A DNA stretch of 52,420 nucleotides from NCBI GenBank assembly GCA_002716825.1, contig PBCC01000059.1, forward strand, positions 1 through 52,420, in the 5' to 3' direction. The stretch is from Halobacteriovorax sp. (GTDB taxonomy: Bacteria > Bdellovibrionota > Bacteriovoracia > Bacteriovoracales > Bacteriovoracaceae). The translations under genes and the position numbers were made by a program. Position 1 is the stretch's first letter. Every line of letters begins with the position of its first letter. Below are positions 25,996 through 35,374 of the stretch, one piece after another. The notes under the pieces were generated by a model. The model had not been told where the DNA came from. It saw nothing but the letters and a program-made list of their open reading frames with translations, and did not search any database.

Positions 25996-27684
25996 TTAAT
26001 CTAGTTGTGTATCAATGTTAATCATCAAGTGACCATTAGGGTCGACTTGCGCCTCTACGATATTCAGTGGAATTCCCGCCATCGATTCAGGGATAGGAAA
26101 CTCATCAGCTAAAATCATTCCACGAACATCATTTTGTGCATCTTTAAAGCGCTTCCTTACTTGCGGCATCACAACCCCTGACCATGACATAAGACCCAAG
26201 AAGCGTTTAATATACTTTTTATCGACATGAACAGAGTCCATATCGATCTCTGTGGCGATAATTTTGATCTGACCATCTTCAACGGGAAAGTCTAGGAACA
26301 TATCAAAATTAATTCGGATAGGATTATTAACTAATGTCGCCCCTACTCCGGTGACTGTATACTCTAACTCTACGCCTAATCTTGCAGGAGAATGCTCGTC
26401 TGCATTTTTAAGTTTAAACTCAGGAACTTTAGCAATGGTATAGGTTTCACCGTCTTCGGTATCAAATGTATTGAAATAGCCGCGGTTATAGCTCAGTTGA
26501 ACGATCCTGTTCACAAAGCCTTGGTTAACCGACAAGACAAAGTCATGATGCTCAGACACGCGATGGGGAACAGGAGGTTGCAAGGCCATCAGATCTCTTG
26601 AAAAAGGCGTGGAGCCTTTCGCATCATCTTTCAAATAACCATCTAAAGTTAAATGGAGTGAGTCATTAACAAAGTTATAATTCTTAAGTTTTATCCCCCA
26701 CTGAAAGGGAGATACAATTTGTCCCTCAGGAATACCTGCAGGATCCATAACATTGATTTCTTGAAAGAGGCCCTCTTTAGTTTTGCCTGAAATCATCTCA
26801 TTAACCATAGCAGCTGCATCATCTGTCACCCATGAATTCATGCTCTTTTTAATGGCCGCTACAATTTTTTCTTCATTATCTTTTAACATATTCTCGAGTT
26901 CGCTGTAATTGGCTTTGATCACTCGGCCATTAATGCGAATTTCAATTTCGGGTAGAGTGATACCGCCTTGAAAGTTTGCACCAAGAGCAATTTCATCAAT
27001 ATTTGATTTCAATTGACCAATACGAAGGCTTGGACCGACAGCTCCAGGATTATTATCCATTTCGATTGGAACTTCTATACGAAGTGGCCTTGAACCTTGA
27101 TCGAAGTAGAGCGAGAATTTATCAACTCCAACTTCACCTAAGAAGTCATTGCCAAGATCACTTGCTCGAATTTTTGCGACGTTAAGATCCATTCCTTCAG
27201 TAACTAGAACCAACTTAAGCTTTAGCTTGCCTGCCATTTTAGAAAGTGGATCGAGTTCAATATGAACATTTGACCAGTCGATATTAAGATCAATTCCCTC
27301 AATATCTACAGCAAACTTATGCTTTTCAAATTCCAGTCCCATCAAAAAGCGTTGAAGGGTTTCTTTTATCTTTAGTGCAGCATCACGGAGGGCGCCCTCA
27401 CTTGGAAGCATCTCTTCTAATGATTTTTCTTCCATTTCGAAATGTTGCTTGTGGAAATAAGCCTGAGAAACCGACAGTCCATTGTTTCTCATAAGCGCAG
27501 GTAGACCATTAAAGATCTTTTCCTGACCATTCTTGGTTATATAGACTCCAATAGCATGAGGAATCTCACTATCGGGGGCGTAGGATTGACCAGGTACGGC
27601 TTGAGTTCTTGCCCAGCTGGCAAATAAAGGACTCAAACACAATAAAGTGGTCAATGCTGCTACAAGTGTCTTCTTTTTAAACAC
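25996..27684 (-). CDS. Exported protein, possible lipid-binding (TULIP-like) repeat
   Basis: A 562-residue exported protein. I place the start at the GTG at 27684 because TTTGGAG lies six bases upstream and the product then opens with a clean signal peptide (MFKKKTLVAALTTLLCL, cleavage near SWA). The mature protein is rich in alternating long strands with amphipathic helices between them, with a repeated style of segment (GVDKFSLYFDQG, VELEYTVTGVGATLV, AQVDPNGHLMINID). That is reminiscent of BPI/TULIP lipid-binding proteins, but I cannot confirm it. Its ribosome binding site lies in an inverted repeat. Probably in an operon with 27765-28001 and 25503-25985. Confidence 0.8.
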   Translation of the reverse strand: MFKKKTLVAALTTLLCLSPLFASWARTQAVPGQSYAPDSEIPHAIGVYITKNGQEKIFNGLPALMRNNGLSVSQAYFHKQHFEMEEKSLEEMLPSEGALRDAALKIKETLQRFLMGLEFEKHKFAVDIEGIDLNIDWSNVHIELDPLSKMAGKLKLKLVLVTEGMDLNVAKIRASDLGNDFLGEVGVDKFSLYFDQGSRPLRIEVPIEMDNNPGAVGPSLRIGQLKSNIDEIALGANFQGGITLPEIEIRINGRVIKANYSELENMLKDNEEKIVAAIKKSMNSWVTDDAAAMVNEMISGKTKEGLFQEINVMDPAGIPEGQIVSPFQWGIKLKNYNFVNDSLHLTLDGYLKDDAKGSTPFSRDLMALQPPVPHRVSEHHDFVLSVNQGFVNRIVQLSYNRGYFNTFDTEDGETYTIAKVPEFKLKNADEHSPARLGVELEYTVTGVGATLVNNPIRINFDMFLDFPVEDGQIKIIATEIDMDSVHVDKKYIKRFLGLMSWSGVVMPQVRKRFKDAQNDVRGMILADEFPIPESMAGIPLNIVEAQVDPNGHLMINIDTQLD

Positions 27685-27690
27685 AGTAAA

Positions 27691-27731
27691 CTCCAAATCA
27701 GGCGTATTTTTAACGACTTCTCAATTTGGAG
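27691..27731 (-). promoter_or_regulatory. Inverted repeat covering the ribosome binding site
   Basis: A perfect 8-bp inverted repeat, CTCCAAAT (27691-27698) and ATTTGGAG (27724-27731), with a 25-base loop. On the minus-strand RNA the downstream arm contains the Shine-Dalgarno GGAG of the 25996 gene, so pairing would hide it. It lies in the leader after the small gene at 27765. A translational switch or thermometer is possible; only the pairing is seen. Confidence 0.5.
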
Positions 27732-27764
27732 ATTAATAGAGCAAGGTTTATGCCACTTAAGAAT

Positions 27765-28001
27765 TTAAGTTAAAAGAAAGCTTGGAGCAGTGAAGATAAT
27801 GGTACCAATGCTCATCCATAGGCCAAAGCGGTGAAAGCGTGAGCCAGCACCATCAATCTTTTGCCCGAGCATTTTAGTCATAGGCAGGTTATTAAGGTTG
27901 AAGCCCATAATTTCTAACCAAACACGAAAACAAGCAAGGGCAAGGATGGACGCTGTAAACACGTCGTTGCTCTCGCCCATCGTGATGTTTAGAATATCCA
28001 T
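27765..28001 (-). CDS. Small membrane protein
   Basis: A 78-residue protein with two likely membrane segments (about residues 15-34, VFTASILALACFRVWLEIMG, and 60-76, GLWMSIGTIIFTAPSFL) joined by a short basic loop. AAGGAGG with good spacing precedes the ATG, which makes it a real gene despite its size. Its start lies 26 bases from the opposing acyltransferase gene, so their promoters must overlap. Function unknown. Confidence 0.8.
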   Translation of the reverse strand: MDILNITMGESNDVFTASILALACFRVWLEIMGFNLNNLPMTKMLGQKIDGAGSRFHRFGLWMSIGTIIFTAPSFLLT

Positions 28002-28027
28002 ATTGCCTCCTTAACTTCGGATTTTGT

Positions 28028-29653
28028 GTGATCAAAGAGACAGCTAGTAAGCCCATCCCTATTATTGATTTGATCGGCGACATGGAAGAAAACTATTATC
28101 AGTTGGGACTAAAAGATGCCGAAGCGGCTAAGCTTGCCCTTGAACACACTGAATCCTTGATCAAAACACCCTGGCAAAGCGTCGACTCGGGCCTGCGATT
28201 CCTTGGACGCAGTCTCTTCCTCGGCTCAACCTCTTGGAAAAAGCGATTTTCACCTTGGGTGACAAGCTACGCTGAGGGCCTGGGCATCTCACCAGAACGC
28301 TTTATGTTGGCCTGCTTGGTGCCGGAGCTAACAGCTTGCTTGGCTAAATGGATGCCACAAATTCCAAAGACACTACTTGGTTGTTCATCACTATTTATTC
28401 AAGATGAGAATGCCAAGCTCACTCATATCAGAACGCTTGATTTTCCTCTGGGAACGACTTTCGATAAAAATGAGCGAATTCTTAGAACTCAATTTGAAGG
28501 GCAACCGACCATTGTTTCTTACGGGAGTGCTGGTTACCCTTATCACGCTCTAACAGCCAGTACGAGTGAAGGAATCACCCTGGCCCTTCATCAAAAGTTT
28601 AACGATGTTTTTGATTCCAACGGCACACCAATTTTTGAATTAGTTCAAGATATGCTGATTCGTTGTCATGATCTAAAGTCCTGCTTAAGCTATCTTAGAA
28701 AAGCCCGCAGTCTGACAACTTGGTCTTTTCATATGGGGTTTAAAAATGGCCAGGTATTAGAAGCCGATCTCAGTGGAACAAGTCTCCACTATAATACTTA
28801 TCAACTTAAGAAGGATAACTTCTTCTATTTTAATAATAAGTTAATTAATCCATCTAAGGAGCAAGACAAGTTTCCACCGCTTAACTTCAAACAATACAAT
28901 CAATGGCGTGAAGAGAGTGCTCTTAGAAAAATAAAGAAATTTAAAAAAAAATCTGGTTTCAATATAGAAGATCTTCTAAGAACTTGGACCACACTAGAAG
29001 AGCGAAAAAGTACGGGTTTAGACGTTCTAACTCCAACCAGCCTTCATGTCTGCGCAATGGAACCAGAAAGTGGATCATTTCATAGCGTCCTTGGCGCGGC
29101 CCCGAAAACGTGGAAGGGACAGATTCAAATTGAGGAGCATCTTTGGAGCAATTCTCCTCGCCGTGAAATTAAAGGAAAAGCAAAAGAGCTAACCAACTTT
29201 GATAAAGCATGGATGCACTTACTACATGCTCAGTCATGTCACGATCTTGGAGATCAACATAAGCTGCATCACAATTTGCAAATGGCCATTAGAAAGTCAA
29301 AAGGCCATGGCCTTCATAGTATTATTAAGTTTTATGGACTTCTCTTCACTTTCTTAAGCGAAGAGCACCCTAAGGCGTTGGCCCATCTTTTAACTGACGC
29401 GCTTAAGTTGACTAAAGAAATTGATAAGACATTTATTGATCACAACTGGTTACTCATCTATCGACTCGAGCGCCTCGTCTCTCAAACTCCAAGCGTTGTG
29501 GCAGCTCAAATTAAACATCCTAGCTTGGCCAAAATTTTAGAAGTCGAGAGCTCAATTCCAGATCCTATCTATAAAAGTGTCATACGCTCCTTGATTCACC
29601 CCAGGATCGACCTCTTAGACATCATCCATGTCCACGAGCGCTTAGACTCGTAA
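28028..29653 (+). CDS. Ntn-hydrolase, C45 acyltransferase-like, with a long C-terminal extension
   Basis: A 541-residue protein without a signal peptide. The region LIGDMEENYYQLGLKDAE matches the family opening (G...e.Gyq.G). GCSS with candidate nucleophile Cys119 follows, then RTLDFPLG, as in acyl-CoA:isopenicillin N acyltransferase-type (C45) proteins, which self-cleave before that cysteine. Family members are commonly about 350 residues; here about 190 extra helical residues follow (from about 350). The start is GTG; the ATG at 28082 would lose part of the opening motif. Substrate unknown; amide hydrolysis or acyl transfer is expected. Confidence 0.8.
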   Translation: MIKETASKPIPIIDLIGDMEENYYQLGLKDAEAAKLALEHTESLIKTPWQSVDSGLRFLGRSLFLGSTSWKKRFSPWVTSYAEGLGISPERFMLACLVPELTACLAKWMPQIPKTLLGCSSLFIQDENAKLTHIRTLDFPLGTTFDKNERILRTQFEGQPTIVSYGSAGYPYHALTASTSEGITLALHQKFNDVFDSNGTPIFELVQDMLIRCHDLKSCLSYLRKARSLTTWSFHMGFKNGQVLEADLSGTSLHYNTYQLKKDNFFYFNNKLINPSKEQDKFPPLNFKQYNQWREESALRKIKKFKKKSGFNIEDLLRTWTTLEERKSTGLDVLTPTSLHVCAMEPESGSFHSVLGAAPKTWKGQIQIEEHLWSNSPRREIKGKAKELTNFDKAWMHLLHAQSCHDLGDQHKLHHNLQMAIRKSKGHGLHSIIKFYGLLFTFLSEEHPKALAHLLTDALKLTKEIDKTFIDHNWLLIYRLERLVSQTPSVVAAQIKHPSLAKILEVESSIPDPIYKSVIRSLIHPRIDLLDIIHVHERLDS

Positions 29654-29800
29654 GTCTGAAATATGCCCATATCTCTTGGCAGGTTAAATTGCTCAAATCT
29701 AAGAGCGATTGTCCTAATCACAATAGTTTAGCTGCAGACTCAAGTTTTATTCAATAAAGACCATCGAAATGCCGATAAAATGGTAGTTAACGGAGCGTGA

Positions 29801-30367
29801 ATGCACAGAAAAGTTCTCACAACTTTTTTATTTTCAATCTTACTTTCAAGTAATGGCATTGCTGCGTCTTCTAAATGGTATGAAACAAAGCAAGTTAACT
29901 TTGAAATTACCATCCCCACTAAAACAACTAAAGATTGGCTTGTGGCACCGATTCTAGGTTTCCCACTGGCCGTGCTCGCCCCAAGTGAAAAAGGTTATCG
30001 CCCAACCATGAGTCTAACTCCAGAAATGACTCCTAGCCTTGAGCCCATCACTTTTGATGAAGTTCGATTGCAAGAGCCGTTTTATAAAGCTGGACGAGAA
30101 AAATTTGTAAAAGATAGACAAGGAAAAGTGAAAGAATTTTTTAAGCCGACAAAAGTTGATAACAAAAATAATCTTGATATCTACTCACTAGGCTATCGCT
30201 ACGAGCTGGCGAATATGACTATCGTTGAGCGCAGCATTCGTTTTATGTGCGATGGTTACCTAGTACTTGGTATGACGAGGTACTACCCCGATCTTCACAA
30301 AAGTGCAGAAAAAGATTTTTCTAAAATTCTTAAGAATATCAACTGTAAAAAAGCGGGGAGTATCTAA
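29801..30367 (+). CDS. Exported protein coupled to the 1282-aa protein
   Basis: A 188-residue protein with a signal peptide (MHRKVLTTFLFSILLSSNGIAA). CGGAG lies five bases before the ATG. The mature part carries two cysteines (FMCDG and NINCKK) near its end and is basic. No family is recognised. Its stop overlaps the start of the giant exported protein (TAATG), so the two are made together and may act together. Confidence 0.8.
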   Translation: MHRKVLTTFLFSILLSSNGIAASSKWYETKQVNFEITIPTKTTKDWLVAPILGFPLAVLAPSEKGYRPTMSLTPEMTPSLEPITFDEVRLQEPFYKAGREKFVKDRQGKVKEFFKPTKVDNKNNLDIYSLGYRYELANMTIVERSIRFMCDGYLVLGMTRYYPDLHKSAEKDFSKILKNINCKKAGSI

Positions 30368-33300
30368 TGAAATATTCCCTACTTTTCACCCTACTTCTAA
30401 CTTTCTTCATAGTTAACAACTCTGTCGCTGCAGAAGAGCTGCGCGATACACAATGTGTTGAGTATGGAGATGCGCCAGATCTATCAGAAGATGATCAGGC
30501 AGCTGCCAATATTGCTTTTGAAGCTTTCAAGCTTAGAGAGAATCAATGTAAAAATGCCGACGGTAGCTTTAAATACAGCACTGTTACGATCGCAAAAGAA
30601 GAAGGCGGTACAGAAGAGCTTGATTGTATCGCCATGGCCGAACAAGCCTATATGATGTCGATGCGAAATAATTGTGGTCAAGACCGTGCTGGACTTATGA
30701 GCTGCCTAACTAATGGTTGGGATCAACGCGATGTCTTCGATATGTTCGAGCGCATTCAGTCTATTGATCAGGCCTTACCGGCTGGTGAAGAACCTAATCC
30801 TTTTGCTAGTAAACTCGGCATGAAACTAGATGAGCATTTTGCGTGTCCAGGAAAAACGGAACCACCGGGTGCCTTAATGACGGCGATTGGCTGTTCCCTA
30901 GTAAGCTCTGTTACGGCGATGGTTCCGCTGGGACAAATGTCCACTGACCTGATTATCAATCATATGATTCCCGAACAAGAACGCCCCAATATGAGAAGTT
31001 GTATTGACGGCGAAAACGCATGTCTAACTCAAGTGGTTTGGGGCGCAGTTCAAAACGTCGTCTCTAACGTTCAAGGTATTTATGAACTGGCTAAAATGGC
31101 CGGACGTGCGGTAGTTGATGGTGCCAAGTATGTTGGTGATCAAGTTGTCAAAGGTGCACGAAGTGCGGGCAGGGCTATCTCACGCGGCTGGAATCGTCTT
31201 TGGGGCAATGATGTCGTTGAAGATGCTAGTGCCGATCAACATAATGTTCTTGCCCAAGTTCCAAATGAAGTCGATGAAGAAGAATTACCAGAAGCTACCG
31301 GAAGCGTCATCTCAAGACTGATTGATGGTGTGATGGAATCGGTTAAAGAGGGAACTCTTGATCAGTTTTCGTGTTCGAAATGGGCCGGCGGTGTCTCAGG
31401 TATGGGTGGACTTGGCGGCTTGGCCAATCGTGTAACTTCAAGTGTTGGAGTCGGCGGTGCCAGATGTATTGAGGCCGCTCCAAGTTTTGAATGTGCTTCG
31501 GCCAAACAAAAAGTTCAAATGTTTTGTGGCGTTGCCGGATTTATCGGTGGCGAGATCGTCACAACTCTTCTTACGGGTGGCGCCGTTAGGGCCGCATCTA
31601 TTGCAGGCAAGGCCGGTGCTCGAGTTTTAGCAAATGGTGGTCGTGTTGCTCGTGCAACTTTGGCCGTAGGTCGCGGAGCGATGGGACTCACAAGAGGTGT
31701 TATCTCAGGTGTGGGGACAGGTGTCAGTTGGGTCGCCACCTCTTCAGCAAAAGCTGGCGGAGCGGCCGGTGGTATTGCCTTAAAACTTGGCAATAAGATG
31801 TTACCGATTGATCGCGCCATGCAAATGACTATGGTTCAAAGTGCTGCAGCTGCTGCCAAAACAGGTGTGAGAGCAGCGACTTTCCCAGTTCGAAAATATA
31901 TCAACCTTTTAGATGAAGCCTACACACTTGGTCGCTACGGAAAAGATGGTGCCTTTGCACTTAAAACTGTTTCAGTTGCAACCAAGGCCGATGATATAGC
32001 TGCTGCTCTAGAAGGTGGACTAATTTCTAAAAATCTTAACCGCAAGACTTTGTTGCCTGATGAAGGTGCCTTCAAAGCAGCCTCAGAGGGACAAGAAGCA
32101 TTTGCCAAATTAGAAAATGCTCAACAAGCGGTTAAAGAAGCTCATGAAAAGTTTGTTGAGTCGGTTAAAAAAGCTCGTCGTGGTAGTAATGGCGCCGATG
32201 CTGAATCACTCTCCAGAGAAGCTGACGAAGCTTTCCTCGCCTACCAACGTGCCAAAAATGGATTGAAACCTGCAGATGAAGCTTATGAGCAAAGTCTAGT
32301 TCAATTTAGAGAAAAGCTTGCTCGCGAAGAAGCCGAACGTCTTGCTGCTGAAGAAGCCGCAAGAAGAGCTGCCCAACAAGCTGAAGCCCAAAGAGTGGCC
32401 GCGGCAAATGCCAATTCTAATTCGACGGCCCTTACTACAACATCGACAAACTCGAACTCTAGAGCACTGGTCACTCAAAGCGACAATGTATCAACTAGTG
32501 TTTCTCGTACTTCGGGTAACTCTACTCCGTCTAGAACCTCAAACAGCGGAACAACGGTTAGACGAATTGCCGACAATACAGTTCCAACAGCTCGAATCGG
32601 CTCAGGTGCTTCAAGTGCTGATAACTTTAGAACCGGAAATATTAATTATACCACCCAAGAAAAATCACAATTAATTGATGGATTCGCGGGCAATTTAAAA
32701 GTCGACAACAAGACAATTCGCGTGACAAAAAATGGCTCTAGCAACTGGGATGTTCAGTTGAGAGATGCCAGAGTTGAGGGTGATAAACTTATTGGAACAA
32801 ATACCTATACCAATCAGCTTGATGAAGTTGATATCAGCGAAATTGGATTAATCGAAGTTCGTGGTACGGCCAAGGTTCCAGATGGTAGCGGTGGAACAGT
32901 TGACGAAATCTTTGCCCAGCCGCTATCACTATCTCGCTCAAGCAATCCACAATACGAATCATTCATGACTCGCGCCTCTGATGACGCTGTCACCAGAAGC
33001 AATGATGAGATTCACACCTTCCTTCATGAAATGAATACCATGCCAAGAGCGGAGGCTGCCAGAATTGCCAGCGTTACTACATATAAGCTTTCAAATCGTA
33101 TCATGCCAACCGAGATTGAATTTTTGGCTTCAATTAAAAACAGTGGCGGCTATATTACAAAGGCAAAGCTACCGCATATTGACCGCTTCAGAGAAATGTA
33201 TCGCACCATCCAATCAGGTAGTACTGATGATGCACTGGCTATTCTCGATGATATCTACAGAGGAACTCGAAGTGAAGCAACTGCTTTAATTCGGAACAAT

Positions 33301-34215
33301 ATTGCCATGAGAACCCGTGCCATGGGTATGGTCAGGGCGCAAACTCAACTTGTAACAACGGCCCGTATTGGGGCTGAGACAAACGATCTGCGTCTCACTT
33401 CACAGCGCAGACTTGATGGTCCAAACCAAAACTTAATCGAAGGGCCTGTTGTACCACTGAGAATTACTCAAGGTGGGGATAATCTTCTTCCGGTGGTACG
33501 CACCGCTGACGATATCGCTCCACCACCATCTGTCTTAACCCTAGCAGATGAGTTTCCAGTTCCAGTACTTCGCAGAACGTCTGTTGCGACTACTGGCTCG
33601 CGCGTTGCCAGAACTGTTTCTGCCGCTGCCCTTATCACTGACGCTGTCACACAAGATAATGGCAACACTCGAAATATTGATGATTATGAGGAACTTCCAG
33701 AAATCGTAGTGATCGGAACAAGAAGAAATACTTCTAGAGAGTATGTCTTAAGTGGTGGCTATAGCGCCGGTCCTCCCCCGGTGTGTTCTGCTTATGTGAA
33801 AAAACGCAATTCCGATGGCGAAACAAGCGATGACCCGCTGGACGCTGCTGGCTTTGAAGCGGAAGGGATCACTATCAAGTGGTTTAAGGCCGATTCAGAG
33901 ACAGAAGAAAATCAAGTGTGTGTGGGCAGCATAGAAGATTGTAATATGCCTGAGGGTATTGAAGTCTTGTATGTCTTTGCCTACAAAGACGGCGAAAAGT
34001 TTTCAAGTCTTCCATGTAACTCGCCAGCTGTCACAGTTGTACGCGAACCTGAAGTTGTCACTCCTTATGACGTTCCAACTTCTGACACCAATATTGACGA
34101 TACTAGTAAGGCCGAGGAGTTTTTCGAACGCGAAAGAACTCCACCTCCAAACCTGTTCCAGCCTGTTTCCATTCCACCACGCCCAACACATTATTTGCAT
34201 GGCGGCTGGTACTAG
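30367..34215 (+). CDS. Giant exported protein (1282 aa), unknown function
   Basis: It has a signal peptide (MKYSLLFTLLLTFFIVNNSVAA). Residues about 25-390 are cysteine-rich. Residues about 390-480 are a long Gly/Ala/Val-rich hydrophobic stretch (for example GVISGVGTGVSWVATSSAKA) that could enter a membrane. Residues about 555-685 are a charged Ala/Glu helix (REEAERLAAEEAARRAAQQA), followed by a Ser/Thr/Asn-rich linker (to about 760), a folded-looking region to about 1080, and a C-terminal part with EIVVIGTRR (about 1115) and Cys. The layout of export signal, membrane-active-looking core and modular tail suggests a secreted effector or surface protein. No homology is recognised. Confidence 0.88.
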   Translation: MKYSLLFTLLLTFFIVNNSVAAEELRDTQCVEYGDAPDLSEDDQAAANIAFEAFKLRENQCKNADGSFKYSTVTIAKEEGGTEELDCIAMAEQAYMMSMRNNCGQDRAGLMSCLTNGWDQRDVFDMFERIQSIDQALPAGEEPNPFASKLGMKLDEHFACPGKTEPPGALMTAIGCSLVSSVTAMVPLGQMSTDLIINHMIPEQERPNMRSCIDGENACLTQVVWGAVQNVVSNVQGIYELAKMAGRAVVDGAKYVGDQVVKGARSAGRAISRGWNRLWGNDVVEDASADQHNVLAQVPNEVDEEELPEATGSVISRLIDGVMESVKEGTLDQFSCSKWAGGVSGMGGLGGLANRVTSSVGVGGARCIEAAPSFECASAKQKVQMFCGVAGFIGGEIVTTLLTGGAVRAASIAGKAGARVLANGGRVARATLAVGRGAMGLTRGVISGVGTGVSWVATSSAKAGGAAGGIALKLGNKMLPIDRAMQMTMVQSAAAAAKTGVRAATFPVRKYINLLDEAYTLGRYGKDGAFALKTVSVATKADDIAAALEGGLISKNLNRKTLLPDEGAFKAASEGQEAFAKLENAQQAVKEAHEKFVESVKKARRGSNGADAESLSREADEAFLAYQRAKNGLKPADEAYEQSLVQFREKLAREEAERLAAEEAARRAAQQAEAQRVAAANANSNSTALTTTSTNSNSRALVTQSDNVSTSVSRTSGNSTPSRTSNSGTTVRRIADNTVPTARIGSGASSADNFRTGNINYTTQEKSQLIDGFAGNLKVDNKTIRVTKNGSSNWDVQLRDARVEGDKLIGTNTYTNQLDEVDISEIGLIEVRGTAKVPDGSGGTVDEIFAQPLSLSRSSNPQYESFMTRASDDAVTRSNDEIHTFLHEMNTMPRAEAARIASVTTYKLSNRIMPTEIEFLASIKNSGGYITKAKLPHIDRFREMYRTIQSGSTDDALAILDDIYRGTRSEATALIRNNIAMRTRAMGMVRAQTQLVTTARIGAETNDLRLTSQRRLDGPNQNLIEGPVVPLRITQGGDNLLPVVRTADDIAPPPSVLTLADEFPVPVLRRTSVATTGSRVARTVSAAALITDAVTQDNGNTRNIDDYEELPEIVVIGTRRNTSREYVLSGGYSAGPPPVCSAYVKKRNSDGETSDDPLDAAGFEAEGITIKWFKADSETEENQVCVGSIEDCNMPEGIEVLYVFAYKDGEKFSSLPCNSPAVTVVREPEVVTPYDVPTSDTNIDDTSKAEEFFERERTPPPNLFQPVSIPPRPTHYLHGGWY

Positions 34216-34229
34216 AAGATTTTCTCTTT

Positions 34230-34235
34230 TAGAAT
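34230..34235 (+). promoter_or_regulatory. -10-like box six bases before the start codon
   Basis: TAGAAT sits exactly six bases before the ATG of the serine hydrolase, with no Shine-Dalgarno in between. This matches the arrangement seen at 16832. No convincing -35 box is present. If used, the mRNA would be leaderless. Confidence 0.4.
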
Positions 34236-34241
34236 AGTCCT

Positions 34242-35318
34242 ATGAACATAAAAACAATAACGGCGGGAGTACTCGCCGTTTTTTTATCATACTCTGCTCT
34301 AGCGCAAAATATCACCAAAGCCCCAGCTTGGCAGGCATTTGAAAGCTTTGCTTTTAGTCGCGACGATGTCCACCTGACTAATTCACTTCTGGTTTTAAAA
34401 GACGGTAAAATTGTTTTCGAACGCTACAGAGAGGGATTTACAGCGTCTTCAAAGCAGCAAATTTGGTCTATGACTAAAAGTATTACTGGGCTAGTTATTG
34501 GCAAGGCCATATCTGAAAATATTCTTAAACTAAACGACCCTGTTCAAAAGTTTTATCCAAAGGCTCCCAAGGGAATCAGCGTCTCTCACCTACTCGATAT
34601 GGTTTCCGGTTACGACTGGAACGAAGGCTACGAATACTCTCCAATCGGTAGCGATGTCATAGCTATGCTCTATACAGAGCACTATAACGACATGGCGAGC
34701 TTTGCAGCTAATAAAAAGTCAATTCAGGAGCCGGGAACTCAGTTCCAGTACAGCTCAGGCACTAGTAATGTCTTAATGGGTATTTTAAGTAAGAGCATGG
34801 GCCCAGGTGATTATAAGTCTTATCCATGGCGCTCATTTTTCACTCCTCTTGAGATATCAAACGTCACCTGGGAGCGCGATCACGCCGGCACCTATGTCGC
34901 CTCTTCTTATCTATATTTAAGTGCTAGAGACTTAGCCAAAATTGGCCAGCTTTTTTTAAATGACGGAAAGTATAATAATCGGCAAATTATCGATGCGAAA
35001 TGGTTAGAAGATTCCACAAAACCACATCCTTACTTTTTAGAGCCTTCAAGAGACTTAAAACAAAGTGAAAACTTCGCTTACTCCAGACATTGGTGGCTTA
35101 ATACTGCTCTACCACAGCCTGATGGAAGTTTTAAAAGCCGCTACCCTGCTTTACCTGCAAACGCGATTTTAGCTCTTGGCCATTGGGGTCAAATGCTTAT
35201 CATTTTACCTGACCAAAACACTGTCATTGTCAGAACTGGTCAGGATAAGGGTAAAAGAATGAATCGCGATGAATTCTTCTCTAGTTTCATGAAGGCCTAT
35301 GAGCAGGCGCATCCTTGA
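34242..35318 (+). CDS. Exported serine hydrolase of the class C beta-lactamase (S12) family
   Basis: A 358-residue protein with a signal peptide (MNIKTITAGVLAVFLSYSALA). The active-site motifs of the family are present: SMTK (Ser76, Lys79), YSS at about residue 167 and HWG near 312 in place of KTG. The HWG triad and overall length are closer to EstB/NylB-type esterases or amidases than to resistance beta-lactamases. Substrate unknown. It is followed within about 60 bases by the four-repeat protein and a small membrane-anchored protein, probably one unit. It has no Shine-Dalgarno and a -10-like box six bases upstream. Confidence 0.9.
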   Translation: MNIKTITAGVLAVFLSYSALAQNITKAPAWQAFESFAFSRDDVHLTNSLLVLKDGKIVFERYREGFTASSKQQIWSMTKSITGLVIGKAISENILKLNDPVQKFYPKAPKGISVSHLLDMVSGYDWNEGYEYSPIGSDVIAMLYTEHYNDMASFAANKKSIQEPGTQFQYSSGTSNVLMGILSKSMGPGDYKSYPWRSFFTPLEISNVTWERDHAGTYVASSYLYLSARDLAKIGQLFLNDGKYNNRQIIDAKWLEDSTKPHPYFLEPSRDLKQSENFAYSRHWWLNTALPQPDGSFKSRYPALPANAILALGHWGQMLIILPDQNTVIVRTGQDKGKRMNRDEFFSSFMKAYEQAHP

Positions 35319-35374
35319 CGGACTAAAGCCACTCACGTTCTAATAAATAAAACAACTATCATTAGGGGTGTATT

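Noticed and set aside
29654..29800. Small RNA or terminator between the Ntn enzyme and the 188-aa gene
   Set aside because: Only short weak inverted repeats (such as GCTC/GAGC) without a T-run are present; nothing convincing.
31515..31820. 101-codon open frame antisense to the 1282-aa gene
   Set aside because: It mirrors the Gly/Ala-rich coding region, whose composition removes stops on the other strand; there is no promoter or start signal.
33700..33740. EIVVIGTRR in the 1282-aa protein as a TonB box
   Set aside because: It lies near residue 1115, far from the N terminus, and no TonB-dependent barrel follows.
34242..35318. Antibiotic-resistance beta-lactamase
   Set aside because: SxxK and YSS are shared by the whole S12 family; HWG in place of KTG points to an esterase or amidase, so resistance is not supported.
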